From Ruminococcaceae bacterium UBA2806 (GTDB taxonomy: Bacteria; Bacillota; Clostridia; Oscillospirales; Acutalibacteraceae), in contig DEHG01000113.1 in assembly GCA_002351795.1 (NCBI GenBank), positions 1 to 16,217 on the forward strand: a stretch of DNA of 16,217 bases, read 5' to 3'. Made by a program: the position numbers and the translations under genes. This document shows positions 1 to 7,636 of the stretch, one piece after another (positions within the stretch are counted from its first letter, which is position 1; each line of letters starts with the position of its first letter). Under the pieces are notes generated by a model. That model was not told where the DNA came from. It saw nothing but the letters and a program-made list of their open reading frames with translations, and made no database searches.

Positions 1-511
1 GTTTTTCTTTTGAATCCGATATTTTTTCGATATATGCGGTGTTGCCTTAAGAAAACTCGGTGAAATCAGAATACAATACGGTGAAGAAATCTTTGCAACC
101 ATCTCTGAACAGAGCGAAAAATATATTAATGATATCTATACTCGTATGCTGCCTATTATTATAGCCGCGGCGGTCATTATAATGGCAGGGGTTATCGGTT
201 CTATTGCGATTGCAACCGTAAGACAGATAAAAAACTTCGGCATTTTCTTCCTTTGCGGATCCAGTTGGAAAGACTGTACGCGGATTATCACTGCATACCT
301 GACAATTTTTTCCTTTGCTATTGTTCTGACATTGTTTAGTATGGCAGTGATGAAAATTATCAACATGGACTATCTGATGGGTTCTGTATATGAAATGAAT
401 AATCTTGCAATAAGCATTGCGGAAATTGCGGTAATGTATCTTTTGGCAATTATTCTTCCGCATAATATCATAAAAACAACTTCACCTGTCGAAACGATAA
501 ATGAGAACTGA
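1..511 (+). pseudogene. C-terminal remnant of an FtsX/MacB-type ABC transporter permease
   Basis: The readable frame (positions 14-511) gives a hydrophobic protein tail with three likely membrane segments, roughly encoded at 146-220, 285-350 and 400-470, the pattern of the C-terminal FtsX-like domain of MacB/LolC-type permeases. About 44 codons upstream of the ATG at 146 remain coding-like in the same frame (a soluble helix ending near IYTRM), so that ATG is probably not a true start. The frame is closed by TGA at 11-13, and the frame one base over looks coding just before a run of T at 22-27. This suggests a frameshift or nonsense mutation, although the window edge hides the rest. The stop at 509-511 lies 2 bp before the start of the associated ATPase gene, which is also broken, so the pair is likely a dead permease-ATPase operon. 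The substrate cannot be deduced. I am sure it is a transporter permease fragment and less sure it is non-functional. Confidence 0.65.
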
Positions 512-513
512 AC

Positions 514-1181
514 ATGATTAAGATTTAAAAACTCGCTAAAATATATAACTATAAAAAATCCAACGCATTCACGGCTCTCAAAGACGTTTCTTTGAAGATA
601 GATGACGGCGAGATGGTAGCAATTATAGGAAAACAAGGTGTAGGCAAATCTACGTTACTGCATATCATCGGCTGTATAGATACCTTTGAGAGCGGAACAT
701 ACACGATTGATGAAACCAATGTGCATAAACTATCGGATAAACAGCTTGCCAGGATACGAAATGAAAAAGTTGGTATCGTCATGCAGGATTTTGCATTGGT
801 AGAGGAATATACTGTACTTGAAAATGTCAGAATACCGCTTTATTTCAGCCATTCAAAAAAATCCGACATGCCAAAGGCACTTGCATTATCGGCATTAAAG
901 CGTGTCGGCATATAGCGGAGCTTGCCAACAAGCCTGTCAATAAACTGTCAGTCGGTCAGAAACAGCGTGTAGCCATTGCAAGAGCAATCGTAAATGACCC
1001 GTCCTTTATCCTTGCCGATGAGCCTACGGGGGCATTAGACACCAAGACTTCCGGCGAGATCATGGCGCTTTTCAAGTCGCTGAACGATGAGGGAAAGACC
1101 GTTATCATTATCACCCATGATCCGACTGTAGCAGATATTTGTCAACGGAAGATTGAAATTTCCGACGGAAGGATCATCTGA
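514..1181 (+). pseudogene. Disrupted MacB/LolD-type ABC transporter ATP-binding protein
   Basis: This is an ATPase of the LolD/MacB/BceA class, which would power the permease encoded just upstream. It begins ATG at 514 with MIKI followed at once by TAA (526-528), where related proteins usually continue with a Glu or Asp codon, so a single substitution could explain the stop. Downstream the frame encodes Walker A GKQGVGKST (about 631-657) and a Q-loop MQD (about 781-789). It stops at TAG 913-915 after KRVGI. Coding continues in another frame from about 918 (ELANKPVNKL), giving signature LSVGQ (a variant of LSGGQ), Walker B FILADEP, D-loop GALD and H-loop ITHD, and ends with TGA at 1179-1181. 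Joined, the pieces match a normal ~220-residue ATPase. Two independent lesions make sequencing error a less likely explanation than real decay. A fragment starting inside at 592 would lack the signature motif and could not work. Confidence 0.88.
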
Positions 1182-1480
1182 CCAATCTGATAGAATCTAA
1201 GCATGATAAAGTGAGGATCCCTTGTCTGTCCCATAGACCTCTTCCCCATCAGCCGAAGGAAAAGCTGCAAATTCGGACAAACCAAAAAAATTGACCCCTG
1301 AGGGTCAATTTTTTTTGAGGAACTTTTCAAAAAGGTCTGAAAACCATTGCTCAAAACTGCCGCCTTTTTCAGGGAACGGATACTCAGTCCTGCCTGTTCA
1401 CGTTCTGCTGAACAGAAGGAAGTACACCAAGCACTACAAGGAAAATGTACTCCATTCTGTTCCGATCAGATTCATGGCAC
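1182..1480. other. Intergenic region between convergent units
   Basis: About 300 bp with no gene I can support. It contains the terminator at 1284-1316 and a weak hairpin between CCGAA near 1255 and TTCGG near 1273. Short open frames exist on both strands, but none has a Shine-Dalgarno site, a recognisable domain or plausible composition. The flank at 1320-1470 has no clear structure. It could be remnant coding DNA or a dispersed repeat, which the sequence alone does not show. Confidence 0.5.
1284..1316. terminator. Bidirectional rho-independent terminator
   Basis: A perfect 7-bp stem TTGACCC / GGGTCAA (1291-1297 with 1302-1308) closes a four-base loop. Seven A lie on its left (1284-1290) and eight T on its right (1309-1316), and these tracts can extend the stem. 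The T tract serves transcription from the plus-strand ABC remnant. The A tract, read on the minus strand, supplies the U tract for the large minus-strand operon that ends about 165 bp away. It therefore probably ends both converging transcripts. Confidence 0.88.
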
Positions 1481-3352
1481 TTAGCCTTTTGAAAGTCTGG
1501 ACAGTATATCCTTTTTCAGCGTCACAGTATCTATCTTTCCTGAGCCTAAGAGCGGAAAGTCCTTATATTCGACAAAATAGGCAGGTATTTTGAATTTGGC
1601 AAGTTTTTGTGAAAGCTCGCTGCGAATTTTCTCCTCGTCAAAAGCAAAGCCCTCCTGCATTTTTATGCAAGCACCAACCTCTTCACCGAAGAAGTCACTG
1701 GGAACGCCGAACACCTTCACCATATTCACACCATCAAGCGAGCTGATAACAGACTCTACCTCACCCGGCATGATATTTTCACCGCCACGGATAATCAACT
1801 CCTTCAAGCGGCCTGACAAGCACAAATAGCCTTCCTCGGTCAGATAGCCCAGATCGCCTGTATGAAGCCAACCGTCTTCATCAATCGACTGGTCATCCGG
1901 ACTGAGCTTATAATACCCCATCATCAGGTTGTAGCCTTGAACCAGAATCTCGCCTTGTTCTCTCAAGCGACACTCCTTTTTCGTAACATAATCCTGTATT
2001 TTGATTTCGATATTCGGAAAAGGCTTGCCGACCGTATACAACAAATGCTCGTCTGTATCACCATAATCGGAAGCTGAAACAGGCGCCATTTCGCTTAACC
2101 CATATGAAGAAATAAAATGCTCGTTCGGGAGCTTCTCACGGAACATCTGTATCTGGGATACTGTTGCGGCTGCACCCGAAAGAATAGTACATCTCAGAGT
2201 GCTGCATCTTGGAGGATCAAAGCTCTTGTTATTGACCAGTGCGATCATCATCGTCGGTACGGAATGGAAGATCGTGCAGCGTTCCTTTTCAATCAGATTA
2301 AGCAGCGTATCGGTGCGTATATCTTTTGGAAGGCAGATCAGACAATCTGCCAGAAAGTTTGCGAACAAGCCTGCTACAAGACCGAATATATGGAACATGG
2401 GAAGTATCAGACAGTTTCTATCGCTGCTGTTCAGCGTCTGATTCTTTCTGCTTGACACAGCCGCATTCAGAATATTATAGGAAGACAGTATCACACCCTT
2501 TGGTTTGCCAGTGGAGCCTGAGGTGAAGATCACTGTGCATGGGGTGTCTGCATCAACTGTCTGACCAAATTTATCTTTCATTGACTCGTATTCGTCATAA
2601 CGCTGTTTCAGATCAATGCTCTTCTTTATGCTGTATGTGAATTTAACGGTGCTTCCTTCGGCATTTTTTACCTCATTCAGAAAAGCTTCTTCATCCTGGG
2701 CAGCAGGCATTTCTCCGTAGCATAGGTGTGTCACATCTGCGATCGAAGCGACCTTAGCGGTTTCGTGTGGGAACAGACCAAAGTTAAACAACATCGCCAT
2801 TGCACCAAGCTTCTGGATCGCAAAGAAAGTAATGATCCAGTTAATCGAATTGGCAGATATCAATCCCACGTGCGTTCCTTTTTTAACACCAAGCTTAGCA
2901 AGGTCATCTGCTACAAGCTGGGAGCATTTATCAATATCACTCCATGTGTAACTATCCGTATCGGTTTTTACAACAACTCTTCCGCTCTCTGTCTGAACTT
3001 TCTTTTCAAGAAAGGATTTGAAGGAAAGCGTCATATATGCTGCATCGTGGTCTTTGGCAATTTCAACAGGAATGATCGCATCAAACCCCGTCATTTCAAA
3101 GACCTCGTACACATTTTCCTGAACATTGATAATCGTCATCCTGTCTCCAGGGTATTGCTTGCGACAAACAAGCAACTCCCGTAGTCCTGCTGAAGATACA
3201 TAGTTAACATCGGTAAAATCAAAAATAAGCTTTTCTGCATTCTGGGGAATCTGTTTCATCTCTTCCCGAAATTGGGAAGATGTTTCGGTGTCGAGTCGTC
3301 CCGACACCTTTAAAGTTACTACATTTTCAGAGATTATACTTGTTACAGTCAT
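1481..3352 (-). CDS. STAS domain fused to a FadD-like acyl-CoA/AMP ligase (ANL superfamily)
   Basis: A 623-residue two-part protein. Residues 1-105 form a STAS domain like anti-sigma-factor antagonists (SpoIIAA/RsbV), with the core DFTDVNYVSSAGLRELL at 45-61. By alignment Ser54 sits at the usual phospho-acceptor position. Residues ~110-620 form an ANL adenylating enzyme: P-loop FTSGSTGKPKG (276-286), LPMFHIFG (317-324) typical of fatty-acyl and related ligases, SSYGLSE (415-421), TGD with Asp500, hinge region GRLKELIIRGGENI (514-527), and catalytic Lys606 in GSGKID. All catalytic motifs are intact, so it should activate a carboxylic acid as acyl-AMP and pass it to CoA or a carrier thiol; the acid is unknown. 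It is the last gene of the operon, 14 bp after the NRPS gene, with AGGAGG at 3360-3365 spaced 7 nt from ATG. No transmembrane segment is evident. The fused STAS domain is unusual: it may regulate the ligase or dock it to partners, but no cognate kinase or phosphatase is nearby. Confidence 0.93.
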   Translation of the reverse strand: MTVTSIISENVVTLKVSGRLDTETSSQFREEMKQIPQNAEKLIFDFTDVNYVSSAGLRELLVCRKQYPGDRMTIINVQENVYEVFEMTGFDAIIPVEIAKDHDAAYMTLSFKSFLEKKVQTESGRVVVKTDTDSYTWSDIDKCSQLVADDLAKLGVKKGTHVGLISANSINWIITFFAIQKLGAMAMLFNFGLFPHETAKVASIADVTHLCYGEMPAAQDEEAFLNEVKNAEGSTVKFTYSIKKSIDLKQRYDEYESMKDKFGQTVDADTPCTVIFTSGSTGKPKGVILSSYNILNAAVSSRKNQTLNSSDRNCLILPMFHIFGLVAGLFANFLADCLICLPKDIRTDTLLNLIEKERCTIFHSVPTMMIALVNNKSFDPPRCSTLRCTILSGAAATVSQIQMFREKLPNEHFISSYGLSEMAPVSASDYGDTDEHLLYTVGKPFPNIEIKIQDYVTKKECRLREQGEILVQGYNLMMGYYKLSPDDQSIDEDGWLHTGDLGYLTEEGYLCLSGRLKELIIRGGENIMPGEVESVISSLDGVNMVKVFGVPSDFFGEEVGACIKMQEGFAFDEEKIRSELSQKLAKFKIPAYFVEYKDFPLLGSGKIDTVTLKKDILSRLSKG

Positions 3353-3366
3353 ATTACTTCCTCCTG

Positions 3367-6294
3367 TTACAGATTAAACAAACTCTTTTTCATATCCTCA
3401 GCAATCTTCTTGTATAGTTCCTCGCTGTACTTGTTGAGATCATAACGAAGCTCTATCACAAGGTCATTGTTCTCCATAAAGAATCTATGACCGAGTCTGA
3501 TGCTTTCATCATAGACCTCCTTGATATCCAGCAGCACCGGGTCGGTGAGAATAAACATATCAGAAGTAATACCGTCGTTTATTTTGATCTCTCTTCCTGC
3601 CGCCTGCCTGATCAGCCCTGAGGTAACATACTGATAATCCTGTATTCTGTGCATATCCCCGGAAAAGTCAGCAAGAGTGGCATTTTTCTTAAATCTGACG
3701 GGAACACCCACTGTAATATATCCAACAATTTCGTTGCTTGCAGGCACTTCATCACTACGGCCTGAAAACAGCGACAGAACTGTGTACTCTTCACCGTCTG
3801 ACGCATTCACAGCCGCCTGACCGTAGGCATACATCACAGCCTCGCTGATAGTCACCTGCCTGCTGTTTAACTGCGCCTGTATTGCGGAAAGCTTATCCTT
3901 TTCCACCACGATTCTCTCTGTGCCGACCCTTACAGCTCCCTCGGCGGTCTTGCCATGAGGGATCACTGTATCCTTCACACCTTTCAAGTACTCCTCAAAA
4001 AATGCCTTAGCCTCACTCATATCACTGTGCTTTCCGGCAAGCCACTTCTTGTAAGCAAAATAATTGTCCCTGCGGATATTCTCGGAATCGTTAAGAAGAT
4101 TACGGATAATGATATTGAGAACACTGATTCCATCTGCAATCGCATGCGATATTCTCATAAGAACAACACATTTGTCGGCGTCTGTTTTCAAGCAGACAAA
4201 ACTGCAAAGACTGTCTTTCCTGCTGTTTATCTCATTCCAGCAAGTTGCGCATACCTTCTCCTGTTCCTCGGCACTCATGCTGCTGATATCCTTATAATCA
4301 ATATCAGGCTCCTGATCCTTGAGAATATAGTGCCACAGGCCGCCCTCTTCTGTACGGAACTCTGATCTGAGTACGGGGTGTGCCTTGTAAAGCCTGTCAA
4401 TGACAGACCTGAAATCCGTCTCGCTCCAGTTCTTTTTCAAAGTAAACTGATACCGTATCCAGTAGTTGAGCGTTTCTCTGAATGTCTCCGAAAGGAAATA
4501 GTAGAACATTTCATTTTCCTCGGCGGGATACTTTGCCTCATCCATCTCATTGATCGTCCCGTTATCCACCACATCGTCGGCATTTTCTTCAACAGGCTTC
4601 AAAAAGTCAACCATCTTTTCAATTGTTGGAGCAGCGTAAAGCTCCTTGAGCGTTAAGCGATAGCCGTTATCATAGAGATAAGAGATAAATGTCATGCCGC
4701 CCAGCGAATCTCCACCGAGGGAGAAGAAATTGTCCTCCTTGCGCACGTCTTTGAATCCAAGGATCTCCTCAACGCCCCGGCAGATGATATTCAGCCGTTC
4801 GTCATCATATACAATACTTTCTCTCGCTTCCACTGTACGAACAGCTCTTTCCGGCTCCTTTAATGCAGAGTAATCGGTCTTTCCTCTGTCATTTGCAGGA
4901 AGCTTCTCCATCCACACAAAAAGTGTAGGAATCATTGCACGGGTCAGGTTCTTGAGAAGCTGCTCTCTGATTTCCTGTTCGTCAACGGGTTTATCGGCAG
5001 CATAGAAAGCGCAGGCGTAATCCTCATCGTTTCTTGTAAACACCTTTACCGCAGCATTTCTGATACCCGGACATTCTTCCATGCGCTTCTCCACCTCATT
5101 GAGATCCACTCTTGAGCCGTGGAGCTTGACCATCTTATTATTTCGTCCGCAGTGAATCAATCTGCCCATATCGTCCTGGTAGCCAAGGTCGCCCGACTTG
5201 TAGCAGTAAAGACCGTCCTCAAGAAAGAAACGAGCCTTGTCCTCGTCGCTTGCCGATACATAGCCTGATGAAACCCGTACGCCTCTGATATGGATCTCGC
5301 CCTTTTCGTGGGCGGGTAGTATCTTTCCTTCCTCATCTCGTATGGTAATAAATACATCCTTCATTCCCTTTCCGCAGGTTACGGGCTGACCGGGTCTGAT
5401 GGTTTCTATGGCAAAACCGAAACCACACTCTGTACAGCCGAGAAGATTCAGGAAAACAAGGCTGTCAGGATACAGCCCGGTAATCCTGTCCGCAAGTCTC
5501 TGATTCAGCTTTTCACCCGCAGTAACCAGAAGACGGCAATTTTTCATCGCATTCCTGAACTGCTCGTTGAACAGATAGTTCTGTATAATGGATGGGGTAG
5601 TCATAATGCAAAATGCAGCTTCCTTACTCATGCGTTTCGCAAGAAGCGAACTGAGGGCCTTCTCCTCCTCGGTGATAACAATGAGCTTCTTACCATAAAG
5701 CACAGCCTGGAACATGGGCATAGAGCCATAGATAAAGCCTATGTCATTAATGGCAAAAATGGAATCTGTTGTTTCGCACGCAGTGATAGAAATCAGGTTT
5801 TCATCCTCAGGCACTGCACCATTTGCAAGATTAATGTGCGTGAGCATGATCCCCTTAGGTACGCCCGTTGAACCGGATGTATAGTATAATGCTGCCGGGT
5901 CTTGCTCCATAGCTGTTCTGAAGGGTTCATGATCGGGGGTATAGTGATCCTCGGCAATCAGCTCGCCAAAATTATCGTCGGTAATGGATAGGACTGCCTT
6001 GCTTTCTTCTTTGATAAAGTTTTTACGGTTATCAGGGTAGTTTGTACTTACAATAACATAAGTCATACCTGCTCTGATAATTCCCATAATTGCCATTACC
6101 ATGCGGTCTGTCTGCTTCATGCAAACGATAACAGCTTCATTATTTCTGCCAAAACGCTCTGTCAGATTAAATGCGATAACATCGGTGATATGATCAAACT
6201 GACGAAAACTGTATGTCCGGTTTTCACAGGCAAGGGCCATCTCGTCTGATGCTTTCACCCCTGACTGTAATAAGCTTTGAAGTGTCATATTCAT
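3367..6294 (-). CDS. Single-module NRPS, adenylation-carrier-condensation (A-T-C)
   Basis: A 975-residue protein. Residues 1-480 are an adenylation domain: A3 YYTSGSTGVPKG (137-148), A5 LLGCTECG (284-291), A7 YKSGDLG (365-371), A8 GRNNKMVKLHGSRVDLNEVE (383-402), and A10 Lys472 in DRGKTDY. Residues ~495-570 are a peptidyl-carrier domain with DNFFSLGGDSLGG; Ser530 should carry phosphopantetheine. After an acidic linker (570-595), residues ~590-975 form a condensation-fold domain with SHAIADG at 716-722, retaining the catalytic second His (717) and the DG pair. The protein should load one acid onto its own carrier and join it to an amine or alcohol. The A4 position that normally supplies the Asp contacting an alpha-amino group aligns with Ile188, so the substrate may not be a standard alpha-amino acid. 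There is no thioesterase or reductase, so release may occur through the C domain or the stand-alone C-like proteins. It lies 22 bp after an acyltransferase-like gene and 14 bp before the STAS-ligase. Confidence 0.93.
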   Translation of the reverse strand: MNMTLQSLLQSGVKASDEMALACENRTYSFRQFDHITDVIAFNLTERFGRNNEAVIVCMKQTDRMVMAIMGIIRAGMTYVIVSTNYPDNRKNFIKEESKAVLSITDDNFGELIAEDHYTPDHEPFRTAMEQDPAALYYTSGSTGVPKGIMLTHINLANGAVPEDENLISITACETTDSIFAINDIGFIYGSMPMFQAVLYGKKLIVITEEEKALSSLLAKRMSKEAAFCIMTTPSIIQNYLFNEQFRNAMKNCRLLVTAGEKLNQRLADRITGLYPDSLVFLNLLGCTECGFGFAIETIRPGQPVTCGKGMKDVFITIRDEEGKILPAHEKGEIHIRGVRVSSGYVSASDEDKARFFLEDGLYCYKSGDLGYQDDMGRLIHCGRNNKMVKLHGSRVDLNEVEKRMEECPGIRNAAVKVFTRNDEDYACAFYAADKPVDEQEIREQLLKNLTRAMIPTLFVWMEKLPANDRGKTDYSALKEPERAVRTVEARESIVYDDERLNIICRGVEEILGFKDVRKEDNFFSLGGDSLGGMTFISYLYDNGYRLTLKELYAAPTIEKMVDFLKPVEENADDVVDNGTINEMDEAKYPAEENEMFYYFLSETFRETLNYWIRYQFTLKKNWSETDFRSVIDRLYKAHPVLRSEFRTEEGGLWHYILKDQEPDIDYKDISSMSAEEQEKVCATCWNEINSRKDSLCSFVCLKTDADKCVVLMRISHAIADGISVLNIIIRNLLNDSENIRRDNYFAYKKWLAGKHSDMSEAKAFFEEYLKGVKDTVIPHGKTAEGAVRVGTERIVVEKDKLSAIQAQLNSRQVTISEAVMYAYGQAAVNASDGEEYTVLSLFSGRSDEVPASNEIVGYITVGVPVRFKKNATLADFSGDMHRIQDYQYVTSGLIRQAAGREIKINDGITSDMFILTDPVLLDIKEVYDESIRLGHRFFMENNDLVIELRYDLNKYSEELYKKIAEDMKKSLFNL

Positions 6295-6297
6295 TCT

Positions 6298-6303
6298 CCT
6301 CCT
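6298..6303 (-). promoter_or_regulatory. Ribosome binding site that bears on the NRPS start choice
   Basis: A perfect AGGAGG lies only 3 nt from the first in-frame ATG (6292-6294) but 9 nt from a second in-frame ATG (6286-6288, residue Met3). The second spacing is far more usual, so the protein may begin two residues later, with its first base at 6288. Confidence 0.6.
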
Positions 6304-6316
6304 GAAAAATCATGCT

Positions 6317-7636
6317 CTATGTTTGTATTTCTTTTATTTTGTCCGCAAGGACATAATCCGAACCGATATAGCCGCAGTCCTTATACTCTGCGGCTATGCC
6401 GATCTGCTCAAATCTGTGGGCAACGGCTTTAACCACTTTGTCGGTTTTAAATTTCTGTGTAAAACGAAGTCTTAGAACACCTCCATAAGAGCCCAGATTC
6501 ACAAACACTCCGCCTGTGGGCATATAAGGCTCCATGTTCACGCCGCTGGAAACACTTTGCAGCGAATGGGGAAGATCCAGTATGCCGGGGTATGTTAATC
6601 CGTAGGTCACAGGTCTGTTAAGGCTGTCCGTTTGCTTTGTGACCTCCTCTGCAATTTCCTTGATAGATTTACCGCTTTTCTCACAGGCAATGATACCATC
6701 CCGTTTCCTATGGATTGTAAGGCTGAAATTCTCCCTTTTGGTCTGCAGCTTCATGCTTTGTTTCAAAGCACGGCAAAGCCCTTCAAAGTCTTCATTGATC
6801 TCATCACGAGTACACTCCAGTATCAGGCTGTCAGAGAAATTCACCGTTGTCTTTGTACCATACAGCGGACGGAGATTGACGGGTATTTTTGCAACGATCG
6901 GACGGTCATCATCCGGGTAAAGGTCAGCCAAAGCACCGGATATCACCGCTGTCATCAGCGGTATAAAGGATACCTCCATCTGGTGGGTCTTGTCGATAAA
7001 CTGCTGCAGCGAAAGCTCCAGCTCATAACATTTAAGCTCCTTACACTCCGGCGGAAGCTTTTCTTCTGTTATCTTCAAAGCCCCCCTTGATTTGTAAACG
7101 AATGACGGCACGGCGGAAATATCACCGTATTTCGTATAGGGATCTGTGCGGTCCAGTTCATCCATCGAATCGTAATCATCGGAATTTACCCTAACAGGAA
7201 ACTCCGGTGTAACATCACAACCCATGAGCCTCCCATACTCATAAATCACCGTACAGATCAGCGACCAGTTGCCTACAAAATCCGACAGCCCATGATAATA
7301 CGATATGACAATATCCTTCTCTCCGTAGAGGATACACCAAAGATGACCGTTTGTCTCGTCTGCGCCAAGTATGTGCGGCGTTCCGTCATCGGGAAATACC
7401 GCAACCTCGCTGAAATTCTCTTCATAATAAAGTTTGTTGTCCTTTATGACAGGTCTTACGGCGTATTCGGGAAATTTCTTTATTGCACTCGCAGCAGCCT
7501 GTCTGAGCATAGAAACATTTACGCTTTCGTTGAGGTAAACTCTCATTCTGAAATTATAGGTAGCAGTCTCTCCTGAACCGTTATAATAAAACACCTTGTC
7601 AGAATATCCCATTTCACGCATATCGAATTCTGCCAT
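6317..7636 (-). CDS. Stand-alone condensation-fold acyltransferase-like protein, variant HxxxD-F motif
   Basis: A 439-residue soluble protein resembling stand-alone members of the NRPS condensation/alcohol acetyltransferase superfamily. The active-site region reads SYYHGLSDF (112-120): the catalytic His115 and Asp119 of HHxxxDG are kept, but the Gly after Asp is Phe. Other family-like marks are PVNLRPLYG (252-260) followed by VNFSDS, and a LGADETNGHL segment (90-99) shared in form with the two other stand-alone paralogs of this operon. Such enzymes transfer an acyl group from CoA or a carrier protein to a hydroxyl or amine. The motif change may alter or reduce activity. The ATG directly follows the stop codon of the preceding ABC gene (no gap), with GAGG inside that gene's last codons, so translation is probably coupled. 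The protein could instead be a structural or binding partner rather than a catalyst. The family call is firm; the donor and acceptor are unknown. Confidence 0.82.
   Translation of the reverse strand: MAEFDMREMGYSDKVFYYNGSGETATYNFRMRVYLNESVNVSMLRQAAASAIKKFPEYAVRPVIKDNKLYYEENFSEVAVFPDDGTPHILGADETNGHLWCILYGEKDIVISYYHGLSDFVGNWSLICTVIYEYGRLMGCDVTPEFPVRVNSDDYDSMDELDRTDPYTKYGDISAVPSFVYKSRGALKITEEKLPPECKELKCYELELSLQQFIDKTHQMEVSFIPLMTAVISGALADLYPDDDRPIVAKIPVNLRPLYGTKTTVNFSDSLILECTRDEINEDFEGLCRALKQSMKLQTKRENFSLTIHRKRDGIIACEKSGKSIKEIAEEVTKQTDSLNRPVTYGLTYPGILDLPHSLQSVSSGVNMEPYMPTGGVFVNLGSYGGVLRLRFTQKFKTDKVVKAVAHRFEQIGIAAEYKDCGYIGSDYVLADKIKEIQT

Noticed and set aside
1142..1354. 70-codon open frame on the minus strand ending in the ATPase remnant
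   Set aside because: It runs through the terminator hairpin and into the disrupted ATPase gene, has no Shine-Dalgarno site and shows no domain.
1291..1593. 100-codon open frame on the plus strand starting at TTG
   Set aside because: It starts inside the terminator stem, overlaps the 3' end of the STAS-ligase gene on the other strand and lacks any recognisable motif.
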